Assembly: GCF_900105185.1 (NCBI RefSeq)
Contig: NZ_FNTJ01000001.1
Span: 879,501 to 943,500, forward strand
Length of the DNA stretch: 64,000 bases
Direction of reading: 5' to 3'
From: Pseudomonas saponiphila
Lineage (GTDB): Bacteria; Pseudomonadota; Gammaproteobacteria; Pseudomonadales; Pseudomonadaceae
The stretch's first letter is position 1, and each line of letters starts with the position of its first letter. This document shows, one piece after another, positions 28,127 through 37,353 of the stretch. The notes under the pieces are model-generated. The model saw only the letters and a program-made list of their open reading frames with translations, searched no databases and was not told where the DNA came from. A program made the position numbers and the translations under genes.

Positions 28127-28539
28127 AAGCATTGCTGCTGGCGGCCATGCCGGTGGTGCTGATGGATGGCCATGCACCAGACCTCGATCAATGGTCACGC
28201 ATTGAGCCTGCCATTGCCGCCGCCGTGGAGTGCCGTCAAACCTTGCCGATGCACGCGCTGGATGACATTGCGCCCAATGCCCCCGGCAGTTGGTTGCTTG
28301 CACCGGCACGCAGCTTCACGGTGTTCGGGTTGCCGGTGAAGCGGATCGAGCTGTTCATCGACCCGGATGGCGAACTGGGTGCGAGCTATACAGCCGTCAT
28401 TGAAAAACGCAGTCTGGAACAGGTGCGCAAGCAGCTGAAGCTTGCCAGCCAGCGCGGGCGCATCGGCCAGCTCTCAGCGGATCAGCCCAGCGCCGAAGTT
28501 CAGGTGAGCTGCGTGGTGGCTACGACGGGGCAGGGGTGA
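28123..28539 (+). CDS. Hypothetical protein of the SLOG-linked operon
   Basis: A 138-residue protein beginning MKALLLAAMPVVLMDGHAPDLDQWSRIEPAIAAAVECRQTLP. The first 15 residues are hydrophobic and could be a weak signal or anchor. The rest has alternating beta and helix character (FTVFGLPVKRIELFIDPDGELGASYTAVIE). No known family is recognised. It is coupled by 4-base overlaps to the lipoprotein before it and the SLOG gene after it. Confidence 0.65.
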   Translation: MKALLLAAMPVVLMDGHAPDLDQWSRIEPAIAAAVECRQTLPMHALDDIAPNAPGSWLLAPARSFTVFGLPVKRIELFIDPDGELGASYTAVIEKRSLEQVRKQLKLASQRGRIGQLSADQPSAEVQVSCVVATTGQG

Positions 28540-28844
28540 ATATCCAGCGGATTATCTCCGGTGGTCAAGCCGGCGTAGACCGGGCGGCGCTGGATTTTGC
28601 CATTGCTCGGCAGATTCCGCACGGCGGCTGGTGCCCGGCGGGCCGTCGGGCCGCTGATGGCGTCCTGGATGCGCGCTACCAGCTGCAGGAGACCGAATCC
28701 AGCGGCTATCGTCAGCGCACCAAGCGCAATGTGCGGGATGCGGATGCTACGCTGATCATTTATCGGGACCGGCTAGAAGGTGGCAGTCTGCTCACTCGCG
28801 ATCTGACGATAAGGCATGGTAAACCGCTATTGTGTTGCCGCTGA
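28536..28844 (+). pseudogene. SLOG-superfamily (cpYpsA / putative molybdenum carrier) protein, truncated by IS21
   Basis: A GTG start overlaps the previous stop. IQRIISGGQAGVDRAALDFAIARQIPHGGWCPAGRRAADG is the nucleotide-binding start of the cpYpsA-type SLOG (PF12694-like) family, usually about 140-150 residues. The natural sequence ends at ..HGKPLL (28832), where the IS begins; the last three codons come from the IS end. About 40 residues are missing. SLOG proteins sense or process nucleotide ligands in several conflict systems, so a defence role is possible but not shown. Confidence 0.7.
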
Positions 28845-28938
28845 CCGAAAACTGACCCAGTAGAGGCTGTTCTGCCGATCGAAAACTGACCCAGGTGCTC
28901 AACTGCTCCTGCTCAATTTATGAGCAGGAGAACACAGG

Positions 28939-30447
28939 GTGATCAGTATGGAAATGATGGGCAAAATTCGGCGGATGTATTTCCGCGACAAGCTGTCGTT
29001 GCATGAGATAGCCAAGCGCACCGGATTGGCGCGCAACACCATTCGCAAGTGGGTCAGAGCGCCGGAAGCCAAGCAGCCGGTGTACCTGCGCCGGGCCATT
29101 TTCAACAAGCTGAGTCCGTTTCACGGCACGCTGGAGCAGGCGCTTAAAGCCGACTCGCTGCGTCCCAAGCAACAACGGCGCAGTGCCAAGGCGCTGCTGG
29201 CACAAATCAAAGCCGAGGGTTATGACGGTGGCTACAGCCAGCTCACCGCGTTTGTCCGTGCCTGGCGCGGGGATCAGGGCAAGGCAGCGCACGCCTTTGT
29301 GCCGTTGACCTTTGCCCTTGGCGAGGCGTTTCAGTTTGACTGGAGCGAGGAAGGCTTGCTGATCGGCGGCATTTACCGGCGCATGCAGGTGTCGCACCTG
29401 AAGCTGTGCGCGAGCCGTGCCTTCTGGCTGGTGGCTTATCCGAGCCAAGGTCACGAGATGCTGTTCGACGCGCATACGCGCTCGTTCAGCGCCTTAGGCG
29501 GCGTGCCACGCCGAGGCATTTACGACAACATGAAGACGGCCGTCGACAAGGTCAACAAGGGCAAAGGCCGCACGGTGAATGCGCGCTTCGCGGTGATGTG
29601 CGCGCACTACCTGTTCGATCCGGATTTCTGCAACGTTGCCTCAGGTTGGGAAAAGGGCATCGTCGAAAAGAACGTGCAGGACAGTCGCAGGCGTATCTGG
29701 CTGGACGCCCAAGACCGTCAATTCCACTCCTTCGAGGAACTCAATGCCTGGCTCGGGCAGCGCTGCCGCGCACTCTGGAGCGAGCTTCCGCACCCGCAAT
29801 ACAGCGGGCTGAGCGTGGCTGAGGTGTTGGAGTTGGAGCGGGCCGAAATGATGCCCATGCCCGCGCCCTTCGACGGTTACGTCGAGCGTGCGGCGCGGGT
29901 TTCCAGCACCTGCCTGGTCAGCATGGGACGAAACCGCTACTCGGTACCCTGTGAGTACGCCGGCAAGTGGCTCAGTTGCCGCCTGTATCCGACGCGGATC
30001 GAGGTGGTAGCTGATGACGTATTGATTGCCAGCCACGCGCGCTTGCTGGATCGCGACCAGGTCAACTATGACTGGCAGCACTACATCCCGCTGATCGAGC
30101 GCAAGCCGGGCGCACTGCGCAATGGCGCTCCTTTTGCGGATCTACCAACACCACTGCGGCAACTCAAACACGGCCTGACACGTCATGCCGGCGGTGACCG
30201 GATCATGGCGCAAGTCCTGGCTGCCGTACCCGTCGCCGGACTCGATGCCGTATTGGTGGCCGTTGAACTGGTACTCGAAGCCGGCACCCTGAGCGCCGAA
30301 CACGTCTTGAATGTCGTGGCGCGGCTGACAGCGACCGAGCCACCGCCCTCCGTCGAGACTCACTTGCAGCTCAAGGAAGCGCCTGTCGCGAACACGGCGC
30401 GCTACGACCGTTTACGCGGCAGCGTCGAGGAGATCCGTCATGCGTGA
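28939..30447 (+). CDS. istA: IS21-family transposase IstA
   Basis: A 502-residue transposase. Helix-turn-helix [29 protein letters not shown] is at about 14-42. The DDE core starts at [17 protein letters not shown], with [14 protein letters not shown] (second Asp) and [19 protein letters not shown] (Glu helix). The start is taken as GTG 28939 behind CAGGAG; an in-frame ATG at 28948 is the alternative. It overlaps istB by 8 bases. Confidence 0.92.
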   Translation: MISMEMMGKIRRMYFRDKLSLHEIAKRTGLARNTIRKWVRAPEAKQPVYLRRAIFNKLSPFHGTLEQALKADSLRPKQQRRSAKALLAQIKAEGYDGGYSQLTAFVRAWRGDQGKAAHAFVPLTFALGEAFQFDWSEEGLLIGGIYRRMQVSHLKLCASRAFWLVAYPSQGHEMLFDAHTRSFSALGGVPRRGIYDNMKTAVDKVNKGKGRTVNARFAVMCAHYLFDPDFCNVASGWEKGIVEKNVQDSRRRIWLDAQDRQFHSFEELNAWLGQRCRALWSELPHPQYSGLSVAEVLELERAEMMPMPAPFDGYVERAARVSSTCLVSMGRNRYSVPCEYAGKWLSCRLYPTRIEVVADDVLIASHARLLDRDQVNYDWQHYIPLIERKPGALRNGAPFADLPTPLRQLKHGLTRHAGGDRIMAQVLAAVPVAGLDAVLVAVELVLEAGTLSAEHVLNVVARLTATEPPPSVETHLQLKEAPVANTARYDRLRGSVEEIRHA

Positions 30448-31243
30448 TCTCATGGCAGAACTCAAAGAGCTGCGCCTGCACGGCATGGCCAATGCTTGGG
30501 CGGACTTGACGGCGCAGGGTGAGTCGGCCCTAGCCTCCTCGAAATGGTTGCTCGAACACCTGCTGCAACAGGAGCATGCGGATCGCGCCATGCGCTCGGT
30601 GAGCCATCAAATGAACATGGCCAAGCTGCCCATGCACCGTGACCTGGCTGGCTTCGACTTCAGCGCCTCCAGCGCCGACGCACGGCTGATCAGGGAACTG
30701 GCCAGCCTGGCCTTCACCGACACGGCACAGAACGTGGTACTCATCGGCGGGCCGGGCACCGGCAAGACCCACCTGGCCACCGCGCTAGCCGTGTCCGGCA
30801 TCACTCTGCACGGCAAGCGCGTGCGCTTCTACTCCACGGTTGACCTGGTCAATCTGCTGGAGCGCGAGAAGCATGACGGTAAAGCCGGGCGCATCGCCCA
30901 AGCACTGCTGCGCATGGACTTGGTCATCCTCGATGAGCTGGGTTACTTGCCATTCAGTCAGGCTGGCGGTGCTCTGCTTTTTCACCTGCTGTCCAAGCTG
31001 TACGAGCACACCAGCGTCGTGATCACGACCAACCTGAGCTTCGCAGAATGGTCGCGCGTGCTCGGCGACGCCAAGATGACCACCGCCCTGCTGGATCGGC
31101 TTACGCACCACTGCCACATCGTCGAAACGGGCAACGAGTCCTACCGCCTGCAACACAGCAGCTTGGCGGCTCAGGCAAAGATCAAATCACGGGAGCGAAA
31201 ACGCAAGGACGATCAGAAGCCGGTGGACGACGAACCGTTTTGA
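30440..31243 (+). CDS. istB: IS21-family ATPase helper IstB
   Basis: A 267-residue AAA+ ATPase: Walker [19 protein letters not shown], Walker [16 protein letters not shown], sensor-like [12 protein letters not shown], and [22 protein letters not shown] at the C-terminus. It overlaps istA, as is usual for the family. Confidence 0.94.
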   Translation: MRDLMAELKELRLHGMANAWADLTAQGESALASSKWLLEHLLQQEHADRAMRSVSHQMNMAKLPMHRDLAGFDFSASSADARLIRELASLAFTDTAQNVVLIGGPGTGKTHLATALAVSGITLHGKRVRFYSTVDLVNLLEREKHDGKAGRIAQALLRMDLVILDELGYLPFSQAGGALLFHLLSKLYEHTSVVITTNLSFAEWSRVLGDAKMTTALLDRLTHHCHIVETGNESYRLQHSSLAAQAKIKSRERKRKDDQKPVDDEPF

Positions 31244-31438
31244 TTTTAGGGAAAGGATGGCCTGCTGCATGACGACATGTGGCAGGTCTTCAGTCGCCAC
31301 TTGGGGCGATCGAAAGGAAGGGATTTTAAAGCAGCTGCGCTGATAGACTTATCCACAGTTGCTGATATAGAAATCAGCAATCCGCCCTGGGTCAAATTTC
31401 AATCGGCAGGGTGGGTCAATTTTCCATCAGCACCAACA

Positions 31439-31590
31439 GCGCCGTACGCGAAAGCCTTTCCTGATCCAAGCGATTTGCACTTTTTTGATATCACCGGATT
31501 CCAGCCCCTTCGTACCTTCTGCCCTGCTCGTCGCCACCGGCGCACGGGGCAGACTCATCCTCAGCACAACAAGAATCTCCTGTAGGAGAA
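31439..31590. other. Orphan 152-bp segment between IS21 and the Tn3-family transposon
   Basis: It is not part of either element as defined by their inverted repeats. It continues neither the SLOG gene on the left nor the truncated gene at 37844 on the right. It contains a small palindrome (TCTCCTGTAGGAGA, 31576-31589). No gene is visible. It is probably the scar of a deletion or the remains of a third element. Confidence 0.55.
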
Positions 31591-31629
31591 GGGGTTTGGG
31601 GAGCAATGGAACCAAAAACCAACGTAAGC
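31591..31629 (+). repeat. Left terminal inverted repeat of the transposon
   Basis: 39 bp, exact inverse complement of 37805-37843; starts GGGGTTTGGGG and ends CAACGTAAGC. Confidence 0.95.
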
Positions 31630-31630
31630 C

Positions 31631-32560
31631 CTACCAACGCTTTTCGGTGTCTTCTTCCCAGGCGCCCATCTCGACAAAACAGTTGCGCATGTCGGCCTCC
31701 TGGCTGATCTCGGTCAGCAGGTCATGCACGCTCTTGTCCAGCTCATCGTCGCTCCGATACGGAATGGTCAACTCATAGTGGCCGGCATCCAGCCGCTTCA
31801 TGCCATAGGGCTCCAGGCAGTAGCGCTCAATGTTCTCCGTGGCCCGCTTCCGGCCGCGCACGAACTTGCTGTTATTCACCACCGCGAGGCGCAGGGTGAC
31901 GGTGGCCACCCGCTCGGCGGCGGGCGGCTCTGCCGGCGACGCGGCCGAAGGCTGCTGGTCGCGTGACCTGGCGCTCTTCTGGTACGCGCCGATCTCGACA
32001 CCACGGTGGCGCAGGTAGCTGTACAGCGTGCTCTTGGAGATGTGCAGCTTCTCGCCGATCGCGCTGACGCTCAGGCGACCTTCGCGGTAGAGGGTTTCGG
32101 CCGCCATGGCGGTGGCCTCAGCCTTGGCTGGCAGGCCCTTGGGACGGCCACCGATCCGGCCACGCGCCCGTGCGGCCGACAGACCCGCCTGAGTCCGCTC
32201 GCGGATCAGCTCGCGCTCGAACTCCGCCAGCGAGGCGAACAGGTTGAACACCAGGCGGCCTTGGGCGTGGGTGGTGTCGATGGGGTCATTCAGGCTCTGT
32301 AAGCCGACCTTGCGCTCTGCCAGCTCGCCGACCAACTCGACCAGGTGCTTGAGGGAACGCCCAAGGCGATCCAGCTTCCAGATCACCACGGCATCACCCG
32401 GCCGCACGTTGGCCAGCAGTTTGTCCAACTCCGGCCGGGCGCTTTTCGCGCCGCTGGCGATGTCTTGGTAGATGCGTTCGCACCCGGCCTGTTTCAGGGC
32501 ATCGACTTGTAGGTCGGCTTTCTGATCCCGAGTGCTCACTCGCGCATAACCGATCTTCAT
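31631..32560 (-). CDS. tnpR: Serine resolvase TnpR with C-terminal extension
   Basis: A 309-residue resolvase. The N-terminal catalytic domain has MKIGYARVSTRDQ (Ser nucleophile in ARVST), WKLDRLGRSLKHL and FNLFASLAEFERELIRERTQAGL. A helix-turn-helix (LSVSAIGEKLHISKSTLYSYLR) lies at about 164-185. Then comes an extra ~120-residue C-terminal domain not found in the short Tn3 resolvases but known in Tn5563-type elements. It resolves cointegrates at res. ATG 32560 is preferred over the TTG just before it. It ends 2 bases from the left inverted repeat. Confidence 0.92.
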   Translation of the reverse strand: MKIGYARVSTRDQKADLQVDALKQAGCERIYQDIASGAKSARPELDKLLANVRPGDAVVIWKLDRLGRSLKHLVELVGELAERKVGLQSLNDPIDTTHAQGRLVFNLFASLAEFERELIRERTQAGLSAARARGRIGGRPKGLPAKAEATAMAAETLYREGRLSVSAIGEKLHISKSTLYSYLRHRGVEIGAYQKSARSRDQQPSAASPAEPPAAERVATVTLRLAVVNNSKFVRGRKRATENIERYCLEPYGMKRLDAGHYELTIPYRSDDELDKSVHDLLTEISQEADMRNCFVEMGAWEEDTEKRW

Positions 32561-32761
32561 CAAAAGTACTGTTTACTCGACTACGTTAGTAATAGTTGAA
32601 CTTTGATTAAGCGTACCAGTTATTTGAACCGTAGCGCGGGGAGCTTAACGAACCGAGCCATTCCTCGATAGAGTTCGGCAAAACCTTCGTTTTGTCGAAC
32701 CATTGCATCGCCCTTTGTGATTGGCGTATAAACACACAAACACCTATTAGCGGAGAACGCT
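32561..32761. promoter_or_regulatory. Putative res site / divergent promoter region
   Basis: The AT-rich 200-bp gap between divergent tnpR and the toxin-antitoxin pair contains short imperfect repeats (ACTATTAC-like and TTGAACTTTGATTAAG). By position this is where the resolvase subsites should lie; individual subsites were not resolved. Confidence 0.45.
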
Positions 32762-33001
32762 ATGAATACCATTCGCTGGAATGTCGCCGTCTCGGCCGAC
32801 ACCGACCAGTCGCTTCGGATGTTTCTGGCCAGCCAGGGCGGCGGCCGTAAGGGCGACCTGTCGCGCTTCATCGAAGAAGCGGTACGGGCACACATCCTGG
32901 AGCTGAGCGCTGAGCAGGCCAAGGCCGCTAACGCCCATCTGAGTGAGGCAGAATTGACCAACGCGGTTGACGAAGCGCTCGACTGGGCACGTAAGCGCTG
33001 A
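32762..33001 (+). CDS. Ribbon-helix-helix-type antitoxin of the transposon
   Basis: A 79-residue protein. NTIRWNVAVSADTDQSLRMFLASQG..KGDLSRFIEEAVRAHILE fits a ribbon-helix-helix DNA-binding domain; the acidic C-terminal helix would wrap the toxin. Its stop overlaps the PIN gene start (TGATG). Toxin-antitoxin pairs next to tnpA are known passengers of Tn3-family transposons. Confidence 0.75.
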   Translation: MNTIRWNVAVSADTDQSLRMFLASQGGGRKGDLSRFIEEAVRAHILELSAEQAKAANAHLSEAELTNAVDEALDWARKR

Positions 33002-33411
33002 TGCGGGTCGTGTTGGATACCAACATCCTGTTCAGCGCCCTGATCTCGCCACATGGCGCGCCCGATGCGATCTACCGTGCCTGGCGGGCGGCGCGTTTCG
33101 AGGTGGTGACCTCGCGGATGCAACTCGATGAAATTCGTCGAGCCAGCCGCTATCCCAAGCTTCAGGCCATCCTACAGCCCGCCAAGGTGGGCGCCATGAT
33201 CAATAACCTGCAACGGGCTGTGGTACTGGAGCGCCTGACCATCGAGGTCGAAGCCGATGATCCGGATGACTCGTTTTTGCTGGCCATGGCCTTGGCGGGC
33301 GATGCGGACTACCTGGTAACCGGTGATCGCCGCGCCGGCCTGCTGCAACGCGGGCACATCGAACGCACGCGGATCGTCACGCCCGCCGTGTTCTGCGTCG
33401 AGGTGCTGTGA
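33001..33411 (+). CDS. PIN-domain toxin of the transposon
   Basis: A 136-residue PIN-domain protein of the COG1569 toxin type. Conserved acidic residues are in MRVVLDTNILFSAL (Asp6), MQLDEIRRASRY and DDPDDSFLLAMALAGDADYLVTGD. It would be an RNase restrained by the upstream RHH protein. In Tn5563 the equivalent was first described as a PilT-like ORF. It ends 3 bases before tnpA. Confidence 0.82.
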   Translation: MRVVLDTNILFSALISPHGAPDAIYRAWRAARFEVVTSRMQLDEIRRASRYPKLQAILQPAKVGAMINNLQRAVVLERLTIEVEADDPDDSFLLAMALAGDADYLVTGDRRAGLLQRGHIERTRIVTPAVFCVEVL

Positions 33412-33414
33412 TCA

Positions 33415-36408
33415 ATGCCGGTCGGTTTTCTGACTCAAGAGCAACGCGACGGTTTTGGCCGCTATGTTGATTCGCCCAGCCGTGAAGAGCTGGAACGTTA
33501 CTTCCACCTGAGCGATGAAGACCGTGAAGCCATCCAGGTGCTGCGGGGTAACCATAACCGTCTGGGTTATGCCGTTCTGCTGACCACCGTCCGCTTCGTT
33601 GGCGTTCTGCCGGACAAGCCCGCCGCCGTGCCGGTGGAAGTCCTGCAGGTGCTTTGCCGACAACTGGCGATTCCAGACCCCGACTGCCTCCAGCGCTATA
33701 GCGATCATCGCCGCTGGATACATGCCACCGATATTCAGAACCGCTTTGGCTATCGTCATTTCACCGATCCGGGCATCGGCTTTCGCTTGAGCCGCTGGCT
33801 GTATGCCCTCTGCTGGACGGGCACCGACCGGCCGGGAGTGCTGTTTGAGCGAGCCACCTCGTGGCTGTTCACACAGAAAGTCCTCCTGCCTGGTGTGTCT
33901 CAACTAGAGCGCTTTATCGCCCAGTTGCGCAGTCGGGTCGAAGAACGCCTCTGGTTTACGCTGGGCCGCAGCGTGACTGAGGAACAGCGATTGCAACTGC
34001 AAGACTTGCTGACGGTGGCCGAAGGCAACCGCAGCTCCCGGCTGGATCAATTGCGCTCCGGCCCGGTCATGGTCAGTGGCCCCGCGTTGATTCGGGCACT
34101 GCGCCGGCTCGATGACGTGCGCGGCATCGGCATCACCTTGCCGGCGGCGGCGCACATCCCTCCCAGCCGTATCGCCGCCCTGGCCCGCTTCGCCAACACG
34201 GCCAAGGTCACCGCGATTAATCGGCTGCCGGCGTCGCGGCGGATGGCGACACTGGTGGCCTTCGCACTCTGCCTGGAGGCGACTGCGCACGACGACGCAC
34301 TGGAAGTCCTGGAGGCCTTGCTGCGCGACCTGTTCAGCAACGCGGAGAAGGCCGACAAGAAAGCCCGCATGCGCAGCCTGAAAGACCTGGATCGGTCGGC
34401 CGCGACGCTCGCCGCCGCGTGCAAGGTCGTGCTGGACAGCTCGATCAGCGATGACAACGTGCGCGCCCGGCTGTTCAACGACCTGCCGAGGACCACCCTG
34501 GAAAAGGCCCTGGAAGAGGTCAACGCGCTGATCCGCCCGGTAGATGACGTCTATTTTCTTGCATTGGAAGCGCGCTACCGCAGCGTGCGCCGCTTCCTGC
34601 CCGACCTGCTCAAGCACATCCGCTTCGGCTTCAGCCCGGCCGGCAAGGGCGTGGCGGCTAGTCTGGAGTGGCTGCAACTGAACCTGCCGCGCCGGAAGCC
34701 AGAGGATGACGCGCCGCAGGAGATCGTGGCCAAGGCTTGGCAGAAGCACATCACCCGCGAAGATGGCTCCCTCGACATGGGTGCCTATGTGTTCTGCACG
34801 CTCGATGCGCTGCGCACGGCCCTGCGCCGCCGCGATGTCTTCGTCTCGCCCAGTTGGCGCTATGCCGACCCGCGTCTTGGCCTGCTCGACGGTGCCGAAT
34901 GGCTGGCGGCGCGACCGATCATCTGCCGGTCACTGGGCCTGACCATCGACGCCAAAACCACCCTGGACGCCTTGTCCGTCGAGCTGGATGCAACCTGGCT
35001 GGCAGTAGCCGCGCGCCTGCCCGACAACCCGGCGATTCAACTGAGCGAGAACACCGAGGGCAAGACCGAACTGTCGCTCGGGGCGCTGGACAAGCTGGAC
35101 GAGCCCTGCTCGTTGCTGCAACTGCGGGCGGCCGTGTCTGACCTGATGCCGCGTGTCGATCTGCCGGAAATCCTCTTGGAAATCGCCGCCCGCACTGGCT
35201 TTTCCGAGGCCTTCACCCATGTCTCCGAACGCAATGCACGCGCCGACAACCTGGTCACCAGCCTCTGCGCGGTGCTGTTGGGCGGGGCCTGCAACACCGG
35301 CCTGGAGCCCTTGATCCGCACCGACAACCCGGCGCTGCGCCGTGACCGGCTGTCCTGGGTCAGCCAGAATTATATCCGCGACGACACCCTGTCAGCGGCT
35401 AACGCCATCCTGGTCGGAGCGCAAAGCCAACTGGAACTGGCCCAAGTCTGGGGTGGCGGCGAGGTCGCCTCCGCCGATGGCATGCGCTTCGTCGTACCGG
35501 TGCGCACCGTGCATGCCGGCCCCAATCCGAAGTATTTCGGCACCGGCCGGGGTGTCACCTGGTACAACCTGATTTCCGACCAATTCTCCGGCCTCAACGC
35601 CATCACCGTGCCCGGCACGCTGCGCGACAGCCTGGTGTTGCTGGCGGTCGTGCTGGAACAGCAGACCGAGTTGCAGCCGACGCAAATCATGACCGACACC
35701 GGGGCCTACAGCGATGTGGTGTTCGGGCTCTTCCGCCTACTTGGCTACCACTTCAGTCCGCGGCTGGCCGATGTCGGCGGTACCCGCTTCTGGCGCACGC
35801 GCCCGGACGCGGACTACGGCAAGCTCAACGGGCTGGCCCGCCAGTCGGTCAAACTCGACCTGATCGCCGAGCACTGGGACGACCTGCTGCGCCTGGCCGG
35901 CTCGCTCAAACTCGGCCGGGTGCCGGCGACTGGCATCATGCGCACGCTGCAAACGGGAGATAGACCCACCCGGCTGGCCCAGGCGCTGGCCGAATTCGGG
36001 CGGATCGAAAAGACTCTGCACACGTTGACCTATATCGACGACGAGTCCAAGCGCCGCGCCACCCTGACCCAGTTGAACCGAGGCGAAGGCCGGCACAGCC
36101 TGGCCCGCGCCGTGTTCCACGGCAAACGCGGCGAGCTCCGCCAGCGCTACCGCGAAGGCCAGGAAGACCAGCTCGGTGCTCTGGGCCTGGTGGTGAACAT
36201 CATCGTGCTGTGGAACACCCTCTACATGACGGCGGCCGTGGAACGGCTCAAGCAGCACGGCTATCCAGTGCTGGAAGAGGATTTGGCCCGGCTATCGCCG
36301 CTGATCTACGAGCACATCAACATGCTCGGGCGGTATTCCTTTGCGGTACCGGAAGAAGTTGCGCGCGGCGAGCTGCGGCCACTGCGTAATCCAGACGACG
36401 ACCTGTGA
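33415..36408 (+). CDS. tnpA: Tn3-family transposase TnpA
   Basis: A 997-residue, full-length DDE transposase. The N-terminal DNA-binding region is PVGFLTQEQRDGFGRYVDSPSREELERYFHLSDEDR. The C-terminal catalytic part includes MTDTGAYSDVVFGLFRLLGYHFSPRLAD and QRYREGQEDQLGALGLVVNIIVLWNTLYM, with a terminal HINMLGRYSF motif shared by Tn3 transposases. No frameshift is seen, so the element may still be active. Confidence 0.95.
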   Translation: MPVGFLTQEQRDGFGRYVDSPSREELERYFHLSDEDREAIQVLRGNHNRLGYAVLLTTVRFVGVLPDKPAAVPVEVLQVLCRQLAIPDPDCLQRYSDHRRWIHATDIQNRFGYRHFTDPGIGFRLSRWLYALCWTGTDRPGVLFERATSWLFTQKVLLPGVSQLERFIAQLRSRVEERLWFTLGRSVTEEQRLQLQDLLTVAEGNRSSRLDQLRSGPVMVSGPALIRALRRLDDVRGIGITLPAAAHIPPSRIAALARFANTAKVTAINRLPASRRMATLVAFALCLEATAHDDALEVLEALLRDLFSNAEKADKKARMRSLKDLDRSAATLAAACKVVLDSSISDDNVRARLFNDLPRTTLEKALEEVNALIRPVDDVYFLALEARYRSVRRFLPDLLKHIRFGFSPAGKGVAASLEWLQLNLPRRKPEDDAPQEIVAKAWQKHITREDGSLDMGAYVFCTLDALRTALRRRDVFVSPSWRYADPRLGLLDGAEWLAARPIICRSLGLTIDAKTTLDALSVELDATWLAVAARLPDNPAIQLSENTEGKTELSLGALDKLDEPCSLLQLRAAVSDLMPRVDLPEILLEIAARTGFSEAFTHVSERNARADNLVTSLCAVLLGGACNTGLEPLIRTDNPALRRDRLSWVSQNYIRDDTLSAANAILVGAQSQLELAQVWGGGEVASADGMRFVVPVRTVHAGPNPKYFGTGRGVTWYNLISDQFSGLNAITVPGTLRDSLVLLAVVLEQQTELQPTQIMTDTGAYSDVVFGLFRLLGYHFSPRLADVGGTRFWRTRPDADYGKLNGLARQSVKLDLIAEHWDDLLRLAGSLKLGRVPATGIMRTLQTGDRPTRLAQALAEFGRIEKTLHTLTYIDDESKRRATLTQLNRGEGRHSLARAVFHGKRGELRQRYREGQEDQLGALGLVVNIIVLWNTLYMTAAVERLKQHGYPVLEEDLARLSPLIYEHINMLGRYSFAVPEEVARGELRPLRNPDDDL

Positions 36409-36420
36409 TCCCCCTAAACG

Positions 36421-36633
36421 CTATGAGCAACACCCAAGCTGCTGCTGGATCGGCGGGCACTTCACCGAGCCGAACGAACAGAAAACGCAGCAATCCCCTG
36501 GGTTGGGGCGCAGCAGCGCCTTGCAGTTGCTGCACTCGTAATAGAACTGGCAGGCGTCCGTGGGCATGGTTTCCGGCTTGGCGAAGCCGCAGCGCGGGCA
36601 AGTCAGCACGGACTCAAGGACAATGGCGCTCAT
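36421..36633 (-). CDS. GDCCVxC-domain protein of the mercury module
   Basis: A 70-residue cysteine-rich protein: VLTCPRCGFAKPETMP, YYECSNCKALL and GDCCVFCSFGSVKCPPIQ. Two CxxC knuckles plus the GDCCVxC motif mark a small metal- or thiol-binding family often located beside mer genes. Some homologues carry selenocysteine at the motif; here it is Cys. It is downstream of merT-merP on the same strand (7-base gap). A role in binding or shuttling Hg(II) is inferred. Confidence 0.75.
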   Translation of the reverse strand: MSAIVLESVLTCPRCGFAKPETMPTDACQFYYECSNCKALLRPNPGDCCVFCSFGSVKCPPIQQQLGCCS

Positions 36634-36640
36634 CGTGACC

Positions 36641-36916
36641 TCACTTCTGCACTGTGGAGGGGTATCCCGCGTTCGCGGTCGCCTCAGTCAGTGCCTCGGG
36701 CTGGGCCTTATCGGGATCGTAGGTGACGGTCGCCGTCTTCTGGTCGAAATTGACCTGGACGTCACTCACGCCGGACACCTTCTCCAGCGACTTCTTGACC
36801 GTGATCGGACAGAGTCCGCACGTCATGTTCTGCACGTCGAGCGTGACGGTTTTCGGGGGAGCCGCCAGCGCCACGAAGGGCAAGGCGAAAAGCACGGCGA
36901 TCAGCAGTTTGCGCAT
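36641..36916 (-). CDS. merP: Periplasmic mercuric-ion-binding protein MerP
   Basis: A 91-residue protein. The signal peptide MRKLLIAVLFALPFVALA precedes a heavy-metal-associated domain with DVQNMTCGLCPITVKKSLEKV; the CxxC pair binds Hg(II). It passes the ion to MerT. It lies 12 bases after merT. Confidence 0.93.
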   Translation of the reverse strand: MRKLLIAVLFALPFVALAAPPKTVTLDVQNMTCGLCPITVKKSLEKVSGVSDVQVNFDQKTATVTYDPDKAQPEALTEATANAGYPSTVQK

Positions 36917-36928
36917 GGTTAATCTCCT

Positions 36929-37285
36929 TCAGTAGAACAGCGGGGCGAGCCACGGCACGGCCAATAGGCCGAGCAGCAGCACGCTGACGATCCAGAACAC
37001 GAGTCGCTGTCGCACGAGCGTGCGCGGATCGGCGCAGGGTGTACCTGGCGTACAAACCTGTGGCACCAGGTAGAGCTTGCGGAATGCCAATCCCAGGAAC
37101 AGTAGAGTCAACCCGATGAAGAGGGGGCGTAGTGGCTCCATCATGGTCAGAGCGCCCACCCACGTACCGCCGACACCGAGTGCCAACAGCACCAGTGGCC
37201 CGACACAGCACACCGACGCACCGATGGCGGTCAGCGAACTCGCGACCAGCGAGCCTTTCCCGGTGAGTTGCATCCCCATTCCCAT
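36929..37285 (-). CDS. merT: Mercuric ion transporter MerT
   Basis: A 118-residue inner-membrane protein with three hydrophobic segments. A vicinal Cys pair is in the first helix (IGASVCCVGPLVLLALG) and a second Cys pair in the cytoplasmic loop (QVCTPGTPC). It brings Hg(II) into the cytoplasm, where MerA would normally reduce it; no merA exists in this element. Controlled from the mer operator at 37321. Confidence 0.92.
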   Translation of the reverse strand: MGMGMQLTGKGSLVASSLTAIGASVCCVGPLVLLALGVGGTWVGALTMMEPLRPLFIGLTLLFLGLAFRKLYLVPQVCTPGTPCADPRTLVRQRLVFWIVSVLLLGLLAVPWLAPLFY

Positions 37286-37320
37286 CTCCTGAGCCTGATT
37301 GCCTAGGTGCTATTCTAAAC

Positions 37321-37338
37321 TCCGTACCAAAGTACGGA
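37321..37338. promoter_or_regulatory. MerR operator
   Basis: TCCGTAC-CAAA-GTACGGA, a perfect 7-bp dyad between divergent merT and merR, close to the canonical mer operator. For merTP it lies between TTGATT and TAGAAT, with a long spacer (about 19-20 bp), as MerR-activated promoters have. Confidence 0.9.
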
Positions 37339-37353
37339 ATCAAGGAGAAAGTG

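Larger units (their letters stand above)
28833..31438 (+). mobile_element. Second IS21-family insertion sequence (no target duplication)
   Basis: A 2606-bp element with istA-istB on the plus strand. The left end reads TGTTGCCGCTGACCGAAAAC and the right end, reversed, TGTTGGTGCTGATGGAAAAT, with internal repeats of GAAAxTGACCC at both ends. It is clearly distinct from the element at 21426 (different proteins and ends). Flanks (..CGCTATTG and GCGCCGTA..) share no duplication, so one side was probably lost by deletion. 31244-31438 is non-coding element end. Confidence 0.88.

Noticed and set aside
31427..31615. 62-codon minus-strand frame across the orphan segment as the remainder of the methylase
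   Set aside because: It spans two mobile-element ends, shows no methylase motif and is not in continuity with the 51-codon fragment.
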